From the NCBI GenBank assembly GCA_032158125.1, contig JASKOT010000012.1, forward strand, positions 248,001-312,000: DNA of 64,000 nucleotides, given 5' to 3'. The notes under the pieces are model-generated. The model did no database searches and was not told where the DNA came from. It was given only the letters and a program-made list of their open reading frames with translations. This DNA is from Papiliotrema nemorosa (Eukaryota; Basidiomycota; Tremellomycetes; Tremellales; Rhynchogastremaceae). Shown here piece by piece: positions 47,494 through 58,030 of this stretch. Within the stretch, counting starts at the first letter, position 1. The number at the start of each line of letters is the position of its first letter. Made by a program: the position numbers and the translations under genes.

Positions 47494-48056
47494 GATAGCT
47501 GCTTCTTTGTCGTGCTTGACGGCGAGTTCGTCGTCACTCTCGTCGAGATTGACCGTCAGAGGTTTCTTGGGCTATGTATCAGGTTTAATCTCATCCGCCA
47601 ATCCAAATCACTGACCTTTAAAACCCTCTCCTCCTCCTTCTTCCCCGATTTCTTCTTCTTCCCCTTCTCTAGATCCCTGAAAACATCGCCCCATCGCTCC
47701 TCGTCGCTCCCATCGTCCTCCCACGCCTCATCCGAGTCCACATCACTCTCGTCACTTTCCACACCACCGGGTCCTTCTTCCGCAATCATCATAGCTACCT
47801 TTCTTATCCTCTTGTTCATATCATCATCGCTGTCCTCCTCGTCATTCCTCCGTCTCGGTTTCCCAAGTTCCGCCTCTTCGCGCGATAACGACAGAGTCTG
47901 CTCGGACGTTCGGTGTCGTTTAGGTAGAGAGGGGATATACGTGTATGCTGACTGAGATTTGTCCTTTTTCGCTTTCTGCTTGGGTTTACGATCTGCGGGA
48001 GCTGAACTGGACGCTGAAAAGGGCTTGATTCCCTGCCGAGCGGTCTTTCTCGCCAT
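44871..48056 (-). CDS. UTP14: Utp14, SSU processome component
   Basis: A nucleolar protein of the small-subunit processome that activates the Dhr1 helicase during 18S rRNA maturation in yeast. The ATG at 48056 starts MARKTARQGIKPFSASS. An acidic region follows with a run of about 18 Glu. The family signatures are SKTFRKLARKRAAKNGEDAE, LKHSAKTGRWASDRNAG, LPGWGSWGGKGARKR (across an intron) and KDKKASAFQVKDLPYPYTSV, with the C-terminus TKKGAIIEPVRRLF ending at 44871. An in-frame TAA at 47020-47022 lies inside a 42-nt intron (47013-47054, donor gtacgc, branch gctaat, acceptor gacag), which joins LKSS to QKVDLASLIASHP. About 900 residues. Confidence 0.93.
47430..47488. repeat. CTC triplet microsatellite encoding polyglutamate
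   Basis: About 18 uninterrupted ctc triplets on the plus strand (GAG on the coding strand) lie within the acidic region of UTP14. Pure triplets of one codon are prone to length change. Confidence 0.9.
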
Positions 48057-49545
48057 GTCGATAGTTGTTCTCGAGTGATCAGTGGCCGCAATGAAGTGGT
48101 CGCAAAAGTTCAAAACGAGTTCGCCAGGCACGGATATCTATCGGTCATCGCCGCACACCTCCCTTGGGTTTGCCACTCGTTGGCCCACTGATGGGAGGTT
48201 TTCTAAGGCGGGGCATTGGACTCCTTTGAGTGGTTTGAGACCAGCAAGGATGTAAGTAGTGGTATCAGGTGAGCTATTATCATGGCAGAGGACGATTGCT
48301 GGGGACGCCATGAGCGGCAGACGACTATCTGGCTCGACCGGCGGGGTGGCAAGGTATGCTCTATCGGGGGTGTCTGGCTCCCGTCGTCTGACTTCCTCCA
48401 AGGGTCATATGCATTCGATGGACAAACTGTGTGTTCTTTTATGATGGTGGCTACATAGAGGGGAGTTCCGCCTCTGTTCAGACCATTCAAAGCCTTTCAT
48501 GGTCAAGTCAGTCGAGAAAGACATAAAGCAGCCGAGAGTCATGACGAGCCCCGTTCCGAATGTTGTATATATCAGTGTTGTGCACATTCAACAGGTGCTG
48601 CCGATTCGTCGTGAACGATGCCATCGATATAGACTCCGAAGTATGACAGTCCCTGTATCATACCCAGGCGCTGGGCATTGATGAAAGACGAGTATTCCCT
48701 GGCAGCTCACCGAAAGGGCCGAGTGGCAAAGGACGTCAGTGTGTTCAACGGGCGTGCCATCATTCCCGGCTTCTTTCTTGCGGCAGACGAGCTCGTCATG
48801 ATACCTGGACGGCCCGGTCACAGATCTTTCTTTCTATAGAGAGTGATGGGACCGGTCAGCTATCATGGCGTGCTGAGTCATATCTGATCGCTCTGCTCAA
48901 CGCTGCAGATCACACGAACGGCACAGCTAGCTCAGGCCCAGCGGTATGAAGCCATCCGTTCTTGCATCACACGCCTATCACCAAAGATCTGACATCGACA
49001 ACGCTCAGCCCCAGTACCAAATGCGTGAAATAGTCTCCAAGAGGAAGATCAAGGGCTAGATTATCGTCTGTCCATTGAATTGGCCTCTCTCCCCCCTCTC
49101 GCCCCCCCCAACACCCCCAATTTTGCGCCACCCCGCCGGTCATCATCTCGAGCCTTTCCTACACACATTCTGACATGTTTGCGTGAAACTACAGCTGTGC
49201 CAGGCATAGCCCTTGCTGAGCCCAGACGTGGTATAGCTCGCTGCGAGTGTAACTAAACAGAAGATCGACGTCGAGTAACAATCCAAAAGTGTTGACTTGC
49301 TTGTGCGGCGAGAGGCAGTCAGGGTGTCTACTCTGCCAGACCAACAGACGCAGGAGACATCACAGCTCAAGCTCAATACAACATGCTCGGTGCGACGCAG
49401 AAGCCAAATGACAGTGTGCAGGTTACGAACAGTACATCTCGGTACTACACATGTGAAAAATGAAGGCTAGCGAAAGCGAAAGTATAAAAAGGTCGTCACC
49501 GCGAAACATCCCCGCATCACCCTGTCCAAAGTTCTAGTCCACCGC
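48057..49545. other. 1.5-kb intergenic region, no gene seen
   Basis: This separates UTP14 and H2A, both on the minus strand. Several short open frames on both strands have no motif or splicing logic. A C-rich tract lies near 49090-49125 (ctcccccctctcgcccccccc-like). The distance is unusual for this compact region, so an unrecognised non-coding transcript is possible. Confidence 0.35.
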
Positions 49546-50045
49546 TTAAACCTCTTGCGAGGCCTTTGCTCCCTTCTTTCCGGCAGTCTTGGCGGGCAAG
49601 AGCTCGGTAAGAATGTTGGGCAAGACACCACCTTGCGAGATGACGACGGATCCGAGGAGCTTGTTCAACTCTTCGTCGTTTCGGACGGCGAGTTGCAAGT
49701 GTCGAGGAACGATACGAGACTTCTTGTTGTCTCGGGCAGCGTTACCGGCAAGCTCGAGGATCTCAGCAGCGAGGTCTGACACGTCAGTACATGGTGTAGT
49801 AAGGTCGGTGTGATGACTTACACTCAAGGACGGCAGCGAGGTAGACGGGAGCACCGGAACCGATTCGTTGGGCGTAGTTACCCTTCTTCAGGAGACGGTG
49901 AATTCGACCGACGGGGACTGACGTTTAGTATGAGATAAGGGTACAAGGTGGATACGGTGTACTCACATTGGAGACCGGCCTTGGATGATCGGGTAGAGGA
50001 CTTGGCCTCGGCACCGGACTTTCCACCTTTACCACCGGAAGACAT
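49546..50045 (-). CDS. Histone H2A (canonical, with SQE tail)
   Basis: Core histone H2A, 134 residues from three exons (50045-49967, 49917-49822, 49775-49546). It starts [20 protein letters not shown], has the fold [20 protein letters not shown] and [19 protein letters not shown], the docking sequence QGGVLPNI, and ends GAKASQEV. The SQE motif is the H2A.X-type damage phosphorylation site that fungi carry on the main H2A. It diverges from H2B with a shared promoter. Confidence 0.97.
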
Positions 50046-50686
50046 TGTTGATAAGTTGAGTTTGGGTTGGGGTTAAGAGAGAGGTAGTGTAGTGGTGTTT
50101 GGAGATTGACTTGTTGGATGAAGGAAGAGGGGGAAGAGACGGCCGAGGTGTTGACTCTTTAAAGGGGATCGAGGTGTGTTGGGCGATGAACGCGTAAAGG
50201 GGTGACAGGGGTGAGAGGTGGACGGGATGGAGGCGTCAAAAGGGTCAACAGTGGTGACGAGCACGGTCAAACAATGGATAAACCTACACGTCACGACTTT
50301 CTGAGTGGCGTATGGGTGAAAAAGCGTGCACGTCATGACTTTTGCACTGAAAAGTCGTGACGTCGATTCAATTTCAACGGGGATCAGCTACACGTCACGA
50401 CTTTTCACTGGGATCATTTGCAACGCGTGCTTGTATTCTTCCAGCGTCACCCTTTTGCCTCTGCAGTCACCACTCTGTGCCCAAAGCGCCCCTGAACCCT
50501 TCGTGTTGACGTTGGTGTGACCTTGTACGCCTCCTTGTCCACCCTTCCCAACTTGCTGCTCTACTCTTCACGCGTCCCTTTATAAACCCCGAGCACTGTC
50601 CGGTACATTCCCCTCTCTTCTTCATCAAACCAACTCCATCGCATCTTCACCTCAACTCAACCAACAACCCCACCCAATCCATCACA
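50046..50686. promoter_or_regulatory. Shared H2A/H2B divergent promoter
   Basis: Both genes start at the edges of this 641-bp space. TATAAA is at 50581-50586, about 100 bp before the H2B ATG. TTTAAA near 50157-50163 sits at the matching distance from the H2A ATG. Between them are four copies of a CACGTCACGACTTTT-like element, listed separately. Confidence 0.75.
50287..50405. repeat. Four copies of a CACGTCACGACTTTT-like element
   Basis: Direct copies are at 50287-50300, 50329-50343 (one base different, CATGAC) and 50391-50405. An inverted copy, AAAAGTCGTGACGT, is at 50350-50363. The similarity extends on the 3' side into CACTG or CAGTG in two of them. This spacing and orientation fit a histone upstream activating element that serves both genes. 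Confidence 0.8.
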
Positions 50687-51245
50687 ATGGTAGGTCGACC
50701 ATATCCATCCACCGTTTACCATGACTAACCCTCAGGCTCCTAAATCATCTGTCGCTTCCAAGGCTCCTGCCTCTCAAGCCTCCAAGGCCCCCGCTGGTGC
50801 TTCCAAGGCTCCTGCCAAGGTTCGTTCAACATTATAGCACACTTGTCCTCGACTAACATCTAGGCCGCTAAGACTTCTGCCGCCAAGGCCGAGGGTGGAA
50901 AGAAGCGATCCAAGAAGAGAGTCGAGTCTTACTCTTCGTACATCTACAAGGTCTTGAAGCAGGTCCACCCCGACACTGGTATCTCGTAAGTAGACAACAC
51001 ACCATGGCCAGTCCACCGCTGACCCGTATAGTAACAAGGCCATGGCTATCCTCAACTCTTTCGTCTCGGACATCTTCGAGCGAATCGCTTCCGAGGCTTC
51101 CAAGCTCGCTTCGTACAACCACCGATCTACCATCTCTTCCCGAGAGATTCAAACCTCGGTCCGACTTATCCTCCCCGGAGAGCTCTCCAAGCACGCCATT
51201 TCCGAGGGTACCAAGGCCGTCACCAAGTTCTCTTCGTCCAAGTAA
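50687..51245 (+). CDS. Histone H2B
   Basis: Core histone H2B, 140 residues. The first exon contains only the ATG (50687-50689). Further exons are 50736-50819, 50864-50985 and 51032-51245. The tail is Ala/Lys/Pro-rich with repeated SKAPA units. The fold reads [40 protein letters not shown] and [20 protein letters not shown], ending TKFSSSK with the Lys used for Rad6/Bre1 ubiquitination in other fungi. Paired with H2A. Confidence 0.97.
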
Positions 51246-52191
51246 GCGTTGGAGAATACGGCTTGGTGAGGGTGATCTGGATGGGAGGGTTGTAGTCGTT
51301 TCTCTTCGTAGTTGCCCCTTTGCCTGTCATGGTCAGAGGAGGGCTTTCATAGCTGCGCCTTTTATACTTCGTCTTCGCTCTATTTCATGTTCGAGATCGA
51401 GATGAATCGTCTCTTGTGTAACCACTGTCAGGTCTTGCAGGTGCCCTGGAGCTCTCGTATTGACGTCTGAAGTTGACTGTGATGAGCTTGTGCAATGCCC
51501 TCTTCGGCATTGTGCGGAACCAAATAGCCTGATGGCGCAGATGGGATGAGACTCTTCGATACATTCTCTATCGATATCCTCACTTCAGCAAGACACGGCT
51601 GGCATGTCTATTCCCAGACGCCCGTGAGCAGACTGAAAGGCGTGAACTGGTACCACGAGTAGGATGGACAAACCCTCTACACGCCGGACAAGCCGTCTCT
51701 TGCTGACACACGCTTCCCTAACTCCGTCTCATCACCTTGATGCACTGTCTTCCATGACGGTTCTCACTGTAGACTGCGGCGAGTATGTACATACCTCATT
51801 CTCACGAGATGCCATACGAATACCCAAGATAAGACCCACCGTATGTGTTGAGAAGAAGCGCTCAGCGACGAGGGCGGAGCACTGACCCTTCCTCGACGTT
51901 GATTGATCCACCTTCTTCCTTTGCTCACACTGAACGCGCTCAGACCTCTTCCTCACCTGTGCCTCTTCTTCTTCTTCTTCCCCGACTTTCAAACGTCATC
52001 ACTTTCCGAGCATGGCGACGATCCAGTCAACCTCTCCTTCTCCCTTCCTCATCACCTCGACGCCCATCTATATATACCTTCCTCACCCACCTCGTTTGTC
52101 TTTCCCATCTCTTCACACCTCTCCTTTTCATCCTAGGCACTCCTTTTCACACCGCTCACAAACTCAGCTTGCTCCTCACTTGTCGACTATC
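51246..52191. other. Intergenic region and 5' flank of the H2A variant
   Basis: It contains the H2B 3' end and a TCTTCT-rich leader near 51930-51990. The H2A-variant start ATG at 52192 has an in-frame upstream ATG at 52012 with no stop between, so a longer N-terminus is possible. The CACGTCACGAC element of the H2A/H2B promoter is not seen here. Confidence 0.4.
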
Positions 52192-52973
52192 ATGCCCATA
52201 CCCCGTCCCATCCCTGCCTTCCCCAACACCGGCAAGACCAGAAACGCCAACCTCATCTGTACGTTGCTCCTCTTCTTTCCCTCTCCTTGGTCCTCTTCCA
52301 GCCTTTCAACCTCCTCGTCCTTTGGCATGCCCCTCCTCAAGAACACATACCGATAAATGACTTGAAGCGCTGACCCGCAGTTGGCGTCACTCACTTCAAG
52401 AAGCGTCTAGTGCGAGGTCGATACGCCAAGAGAATCACCGTGGATGCTGGTGTCTTTGTCGGTGAGTCTTCCTCGACTTCTATCTATGACTGGATGAAGG
52501 ACTGACCGTGTCATAGCTGCCGTCCTCGAGTACGTGATAGCCGAAACGCTAGAGCTGGCTGGTAATGCCACGCGAGACAGTGAGCCGCACAGACCTTTCC
52601 CTCCTGCCACTCCTTTGCTGATTATGCAGACCACAAGACTCGAATCACGCCACGATTCCTCCAGCTTGCGATCCGAAACGATGACGAGATCATGCAGCTC
52701 ATCGGTAAAGCCACCTTGCCCCAGGGCGGTGTCCTTCCCCACATCCCGATATTCCTTCTCGCCAAAGATCGAAAGCAGAGAGCTGCGATAGCAGCTCAAG
52801 GCACCTCTTACGACTCGTCACAATCTACCTCAATGTCACGACCAAGCATGAGCGGAAAGACTCCGGTCAAAGCTAGAGGATCTATTCACAAATCTACCCA
52901 GAGTAAGGGTAAGATGAGTCGACATGCAGAAGATGACACCGTGGAGTCGGCACCGGGTAAGACTAGGTCTTGA
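52192..52973 (+). CDS. Highly divergent histone H2A variant
   Basis: Four exons (52192-52258, 52381-52461, 52517-52579, 52630-52973) encode 184 residues. The histone fold is plain: [72 protein letters not shown]. Against the canonical H2A at 49546-50045, alpha-1 and loop 1 are much changed ([14 protein letters not shown] against [14 protein letters not shown]). The N-tail is Pro-rich ([18 protein letters not shown]) instead of Lys/Gly-rich. The three acidic-patch Glu of alpha-2 are kept, and the RNDEE patch reads [18 protein letters not shown] mixes H2A and H2A.Z features. A basic Ser/Lys-rich tail of about 65 residues replaces SQE and contains SSQS and STQS. It is not ordinary H2A.Z, whose loop 1 and tail differ. 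Role unknown. Confidence 0.88.
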
Positions 52974-53289
52974 CGATTGTCGAGTAGCTGACCACCAGCT
53001 TGATGCTTCACACGACGGCATCCGCCCTCGACTCCCTCGACTTCTGGTCTGTACTTTTCGCTTTCTGCATCGGTTTGCTCGGCTGGACATAGCATGGATT
53101 CTGTACTCTGAAAGATGGAGATATACACGACACCAAGCATGCAGTCATTTCTGATACCCTTTGCCTTTACCCAAGCCGTCTCACCTTGCATGACGTGGCA
53201 AAACCGGGACGCGTCTTAACTCCCACTGCATGTTGTCCCAAAAGTCACTCGTTTCCTTCTACCTCGTATAGCTCGGATCATTGGGCATC
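52974..53289. other. Intergenic region upstream of the Rsc9-like gene
   Basis: Short 3' flank of the H2A variant and 5' flank of the next gene on the same strand. No feature seen. Confidence 0.35.
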
Positions 53290-55496
53290 ATGTCCCGCCC
53301 ATCGATGTTGCAGGCATCCTCGAGCTCTCAATCCATTAATCAGCGACCGCAACAGCTCGCTCAACCGAAACCTTCGACCCCGTACACCCCTTCTCTACAC
53401 GAGCTTCAAGGGGGACCGAAAAACCGTCTCTTCCTCTCTCTCCGGTCCGGCATACCAGACGACGTCGACTGGGCTCTACCTCGACTGGTATTAGCCTCTT
53501 TCGAGTATCCTGAACAGTTCAAGCTAGAATCCTACGTCGACAGCGTGCGACATCTCCAAGCGTATCCTGAAGAATGGGTCGGTAATCTCGAAAGGCTTGC
53601 CACGATCCACGCTATACGGCGTGGTCTACCAGCACAAGGGGATGTGGCTGCTCTGGTACCTGAATGGACCGTCGACCCAATGACGGAGAAACGAGCGACA
53701 GAGTGCCTCCTCGTGTTACGCAATGCGAGCTTTATCGGCACCAACGCTCGATTGATCTGTCGAGCATCCTTCCTCGCCTTCCTCTTACGGTTCTTCTCGC
53801 TCCCCATCGATTTTCTGGTAGAGGCAATGATAGAGTATCCAGAGGCCTTTTCGCACATTTTCACGATCCTTTCCAACATCTTCTCACATTTCCAACTGGA
53901 CGCTACAACGGATTTCGCAGAAGTCTTCTCTAATACTATCCCGCGTTTATTCATCGCAACTCGGGATACAGCCATGATCACCCTGCTTCTCCCTCTTATC
54001 CTTCACAGCACTTCGCCCAACTCTAACCATCCTCTCCCGACAGAGCTTGTAGGGCACATTATGATGCTCATCACCCTCAAACCCCCTCCTCAGCTGCTCG
54101 ACCTACTCCTCGACACCCTCATCTCCCTCACTGTCAACCCTCTTCATTCTCGACAACTCCTCACTGATCCGAAATTGTCCGTCTACTTGCGTACTCTCGT
54201 ACCCATTCTAGAGCGAGACGCAAAGCCTTTCGCGGCTAAATGGGACTCTTCACCTGCCTACGCCGGCAAGGTGGTTAAGAACCCTGCGTCACCGGCGAGT
54301 ATAGCGGAAGAATCTAGCAAAAGACGTACGAGGGAGAGGGAAGCTGCTCAGAGGGTCATGGAGATGGGTGGGGATGTGGATGTACCCGTTGGAGATAAAC
54401 CGCCTGTTTTGCCTCAAGCAATCAAAAACAAGCTGTACGCCATGAAAGAGTCGGCCAGGTCCATCGCTTGGTAAGTCATTTCAGTTATTGAATTATGAGC
54501 TAAACAGATCCCCAGGATGCACGAGACCTTTGTGTATAGCTCTCGATCGCAGTTGCTCCAAGTGACATTTTGGCACGCGTACCGAGACTTTTTCAACCAT
54601 CCAAATACCGTCGAACAGCTCATGAGTGCCTCTGAAGTCATTCGAAACGTCACCATCGCCTTTCCCGGTGCGAGCGCAAAGATCTGGGTCGACGAGACGG
54701 GCACGCAAAAGTTTGTCATTGCGGGTATGGGATTCCGCAGAGGTGGTGGTGAGTCCTGCAGACTGCGTTCTAGAGTTGGGGCTGATCGACAACAGATGAC
54801 GACGAGAAATTCTCTTGTCAATGGAGGGGATGCCCTGGTTCGAGGCATACTTCATCGACAGAGTTGCTCAATCATCTCTTGCTCCACACTCAGGCCTCTA
54901 TGCCGCAGACCTGTTGTTGGGCCTCATGTTCCGCTCGATTCAACTACAACCACTTGCTCACTCATATTCCCACTTCGACCACCTCGATATCCATTCCAGA
55001 AACTATTACCCTGCACCCGAGTGTCCCAGACTACCTGGCTTCTTCGCCTCGACCTACAGCGCTCCCTCCGGCGCCTTTACCTCGCTCGGTCAAACTATCC
55101 TTCACAGGTCAAATCACCCCTTCAGATCCTCGACGTCAACCCACCGGCGCACCATTCCTCACTGCTCTCATCCTGCGCAATCTCGCCAAAGCGCTCCGGA
55201 CAGAGATAGCACTGAAGACGCCAGTAGGTGAACCGGGAGCGAACGGCGGTAGTATAGGTGATAAGAAGAAACATCTCTTGGAAGAGAGGTACGGTCTACC
55301 TATACCTGAATACGTCCTGAAGGAGGAGGAAGAGGAAGAGAGGAATTTGGTTGATGCGTCGGAGGAGGGATTGACGGATGGCGAGAGGGAAAGAGCGGTC
55401 GGGGCGTTTGAGAGTGTTGAAGAGAGGATATTGGAGGTGATGGAGAAGAACATGGCGGGTTTGGGGTCATTCTTGAGTACCAGTGTGGGATGGTAG
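53290..55496 (+). CDS. Rsc9/ARID2-like chromatin-remodelling subunit
   Basis: Predicted subunit of the RSC/PBAF-type SWI/SNF remodeller. Exons 53290-54470, 54516-54748 and 54796-55496 give 704 residues. The first Met (MSRPSMLQ) is preceded in frame by non-ATG sequence only. The N-terminal half is an Armadillo-like helical region (GIPDDVDWALPRLVLASFEY, ELVGHIMMLITLKPPPQLLD). The middle has FWHAYRDFFN and IRNVTIAFPGASAKIW. The C-terminal part has a C2H2 finger (CQWRGCPGSRHTSSTELLNH) and a second Cys-rich segment (CCWASCSARFNYNHLLTH), as in Rsc9/ARID2 proteins. I did not see a clear ARID domain at the N-terminus, so the assignment is to the family and not a certain orthologue. Confidence 0.72.
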
Positions 55497-55659
55497 GGGA
55501 GGATCAGGAAAAGACGAGCTTGTTGTACGATGACCATGCAGAACTCCCCAGCATACATTACATGATTTTCGGGTTCTCGGGACGGAGCGTATTGTGGGAA
55601 AATAGTGATCTCGGAGTGTGGGGCAAATACGCTCATCGATGACTGCATTGGTACCGGAT

Positions 55660-56010
55660 GCATCAAGTATCTCATGTAAAACAAGAGTATTTTAGCACAT
55701 ACGTCGTACCTCGTTCCCCTGCGCAACATACGTGACACTTGTCAAGCAGCGGCATTGCATTGAAAGTATAACAGAAGGGTGTCACAGTCTTTGTGCTTAC
55801 ACTTCTTGAGCATCGCATTCCGCCACGCTCGCTGCACCACCCAAGCCGGCCGCGTCGGCACTACCATCAACATCCACTCATCCCTGACTCCAACCGAGAA
55901 TGGTAAGAAGGGTAAATGAAGGGAGAAATTGCTGTCGAGCGCAAGATTGTGAAAGTGTCGCAGCTTTGTTGAGAAACGTATCGCCTCTGACGAAGAACGC
56001 CAGGATAAAT
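55660..56010 (-). pseudogene. Truncated copy of the 3' end of the secreted-protein gene at 58.8-61.2 kb
   Basis: On the minus strand this reads AFFVRGDTFLNKAATLSQSC, then an intron, then ADAAGLGGAASVAECDAQEV and a stop. The full gene at 58756-61167 has the same order: FSVKGDTFLNKAAALQRSC, intron, ADAANSGGAASVAECDAQEA. The similarity continues downstream of the stop: gatgcatcaag and tgcattgcattga occur at matching distances in both. The rest of the gene is absent here, so this is a 3' fragment of a duplicated copy. Confidence 0.75.
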
Positions 56011-56084
56011 CTTATTCCCGAGTCTCGTGACATACATGTACAGTAGGTTGATTGTTGGCGTAGGGCTGGACTAGAAGATCATGT

Positions 56085-56130
56085 TCTCTTCATTCTCTTC
56101 ACTCGGACCCCTTCACTCGGACCCCTTAAT
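56085..56130. repeat. Short tandem repeat, unit about 14-15 bp
   Basis: The unit ttcactcggacccc occurs twice in immediate succession, preceded by a related ttcattctc stretch. Small and without an evident role. Confidence 0.7.
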
Positions 56131-57067
56131 AAAGCCTTCATCTAACCCGTGATCCATGATTCCGGAGCAGAGGTCATCTTGCGCTAAGGACAATTTGGTC
56201 CGATGTTAATGCACTTTGCGTGTCAAGCTGTTGAGCTCTCGCTTAGGGGATGGCGGTCGGAATACCGTGAAAGCACTCTCGAGGGCCGTTCGTTCGTGCT
56301 GCGGACGGGAGTATCGCTGAATTATCGAGCGAGACATAGTGAAAGACAACCGCAATTTGCATAGTAGTGTACACAACTGAATAGGCGCCACTCACCGGTC
56401 AGTGAGCGGTCGTCGAGGTTGTCTCACACCGCCGACTTTCGATGCTTTTTAGGTCTGAGCAAGTTTCGAATAGCTGATTGTAATATCAGAACCTCTCGAG
56501 AGCACGTTTGCTCCACTATGCACAAGAGGTCACTTCGGATGGCGGTTCTCATAAGAAAAGACACGAACGGACACATGGTCGGACCAATGTGTGCCGACTG
56601 CATCCGCACAGCTCGGCTCGGAAGGCGATCGACGATCATCACGATCGCTCATCTCACGTGTCGCATCGGACGACGCAATGGCGATTCCCTCCTAGCGGTG
56701 CTTCATTCCAGATCCAGTTGGTGTACAATGTCGCCACCTGGTTCACCGGCGGTACCTGAGTCGTCGTAAGCATGATTCCTGCTAACTGGTTTCCGTATTG
56801 AAGCATCCGACTCTCACTTTAGAAGAGCATTGATGGATATAGATCCCACAGATCGTGAAAATGTTGCCTCCAGCAGTATGAGATACTCTAGCAGCCTTTT
56901 CGATCCGTATTCGAGCCGGACTTGAGCCCGTCCACAACCACCCCTAGCCGCAGGGCAAAAGTCACTCTGAGGCTCGTTCGAGACGTATAAAAGTTCGCAT
57001 TGGCGGTCACATTCTGTTCTCTAGAGACTTTTTCGACAACGTCGACAATAGGTCCAGGCACTACGAC

Positions 57068-58030
57068 ATGCTTTTCCTTCTTCCCGTTGTTCAGCTTTTG
57101 AGTATGATTGAAGCGGTTCACTCGACTCCCATCCTCACAGCTCCCAACGGGCGCGCAGGCAGTCAGCTGGATACTCGAGACTCCCCTCCGCCATTCAAGT
57201 GTATGGAGGGTTATGATCTCACTTCCTACACCTCGACCGGAATCAACACATGTACCAAGATCGCTGGAAGCACCATCCTGCCAGGATACTCAGGCCAGAC
57301 CGTTGCTCTAGTGGGGCTCATTAGCGGCCTTACAGGCCTGATGATGGGCTGTCTACCTATCGCCAAGTTCTTCTACCAATCTGGTACTGGTTATTTCCGG
57401 CAAGGGGCTCGAGGACCCAGTTGGAGCAATGCCTTTCCACGAGATGCGATTGGCGCCGACAGTGCGGTCGATTTCTATCCGACGGATGCAATGCACCAAG
57501 GATGGCTTCACGCCTTCAACAAACTACAAAAGGAAGCTTATGATCCTCAGGCAACCTATCAGATCGACAACCAGGCGGAAAAGTCAACTGCCACTATCCT
57601 TCATAACGGGATGAACATCACCCATAATGTCGCGATAGTGCCCCATAACGCCACACACGTCACCTGGAACGCATATACAGACGTGGTGTACAATGGCCAC
57701 ACCGAAGGCCAAGTCAAGAGAGACGCCGGCTGGACTGGTGGCCGGGTGGTCGTGAATAATTATCCCATTGACGGCGTCTACCACAGCTTTCCAATCGTTT
57801 ACTCGCAAGCCAAGACCATTGCCGACGACATTGTTGCTAGATATGTTGCCAATATCTATACCGGAACCGGCTCCCAAATTTGCTCTTACTTGGGATCTGA
57901 GCACACTGTCGCCCAGGAAAGTTACGCCGCCGCCGCCTCCATCACCTCTCAGGAAAACTATGGAGCATATGACGCCGCGCAGTGCCCCATCTTCTGGCAG
58001 ACCGCTTTAGACTACAATGACGAGCTCTAA
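57068..58030 (+). CDS. Secreted or single-span membrane orphan protein
   Basis: A 320-residue single exon starting MLFLLPVVQLLSMIEAVHST, a likely signal peptide. A second hydrophobic segment (VALVGLISGLTGLMMGCLPI, about residues 76-95) can span a membrane or be a fusion-like segment. Later residues are rich in Asn, Tyr, His and Gly with sequons (HNGMNITHN, HNATHVTWN). A KR site (QVKRDAGWTGG, about residue 219) is a possible Kex2 cleavage site. Cys pairs lie at about residues 45/60 and near the C-terminus. This pre-pro architecture occurs in secreted fungal precursor proteins, some of them toxins, but I cannot name the family and claim no activity. Confidence 0.65.
   Translation: MLFLLPVVQLLSMIEAVHSTPILTAPNGRAGSQLDTRDSPPPFKCMEGYDLTSYTSTGINTCTKIAGSTILPGYSGQTVALVGLISGLTGLMMGCLPIAKFFYQSGTGYFRQGARGPSWSNAFPRDAIGADSAVDFYPTDAMHQGWLHAFNKLQKEAYDPQATYQIDNQAEKSTATILHNGMNITHNVAIVPHNATHVTWNAYTDVVYNGHTEGQVKRDAGWTGGRVVVNNYPIDGVYHSFPIVYSQAKTIADDIVARYVANIYTGTGSQICSYLGSEHTVAQESYAAAASITSQENYGAYDAAQCPIFWQTALDYNDEL

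Larger units (their letters stand above)
55497..57067. other. Intergenic region with a degenerate gene fragment
   Basis: Apart from the fragment at 55660-56010 (listed) and a short tandem repeat near 56085-56125, I find no gene. Open frames at 56206-56769 overlap in opposite orientations without motifs. Confidence 0.4.
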
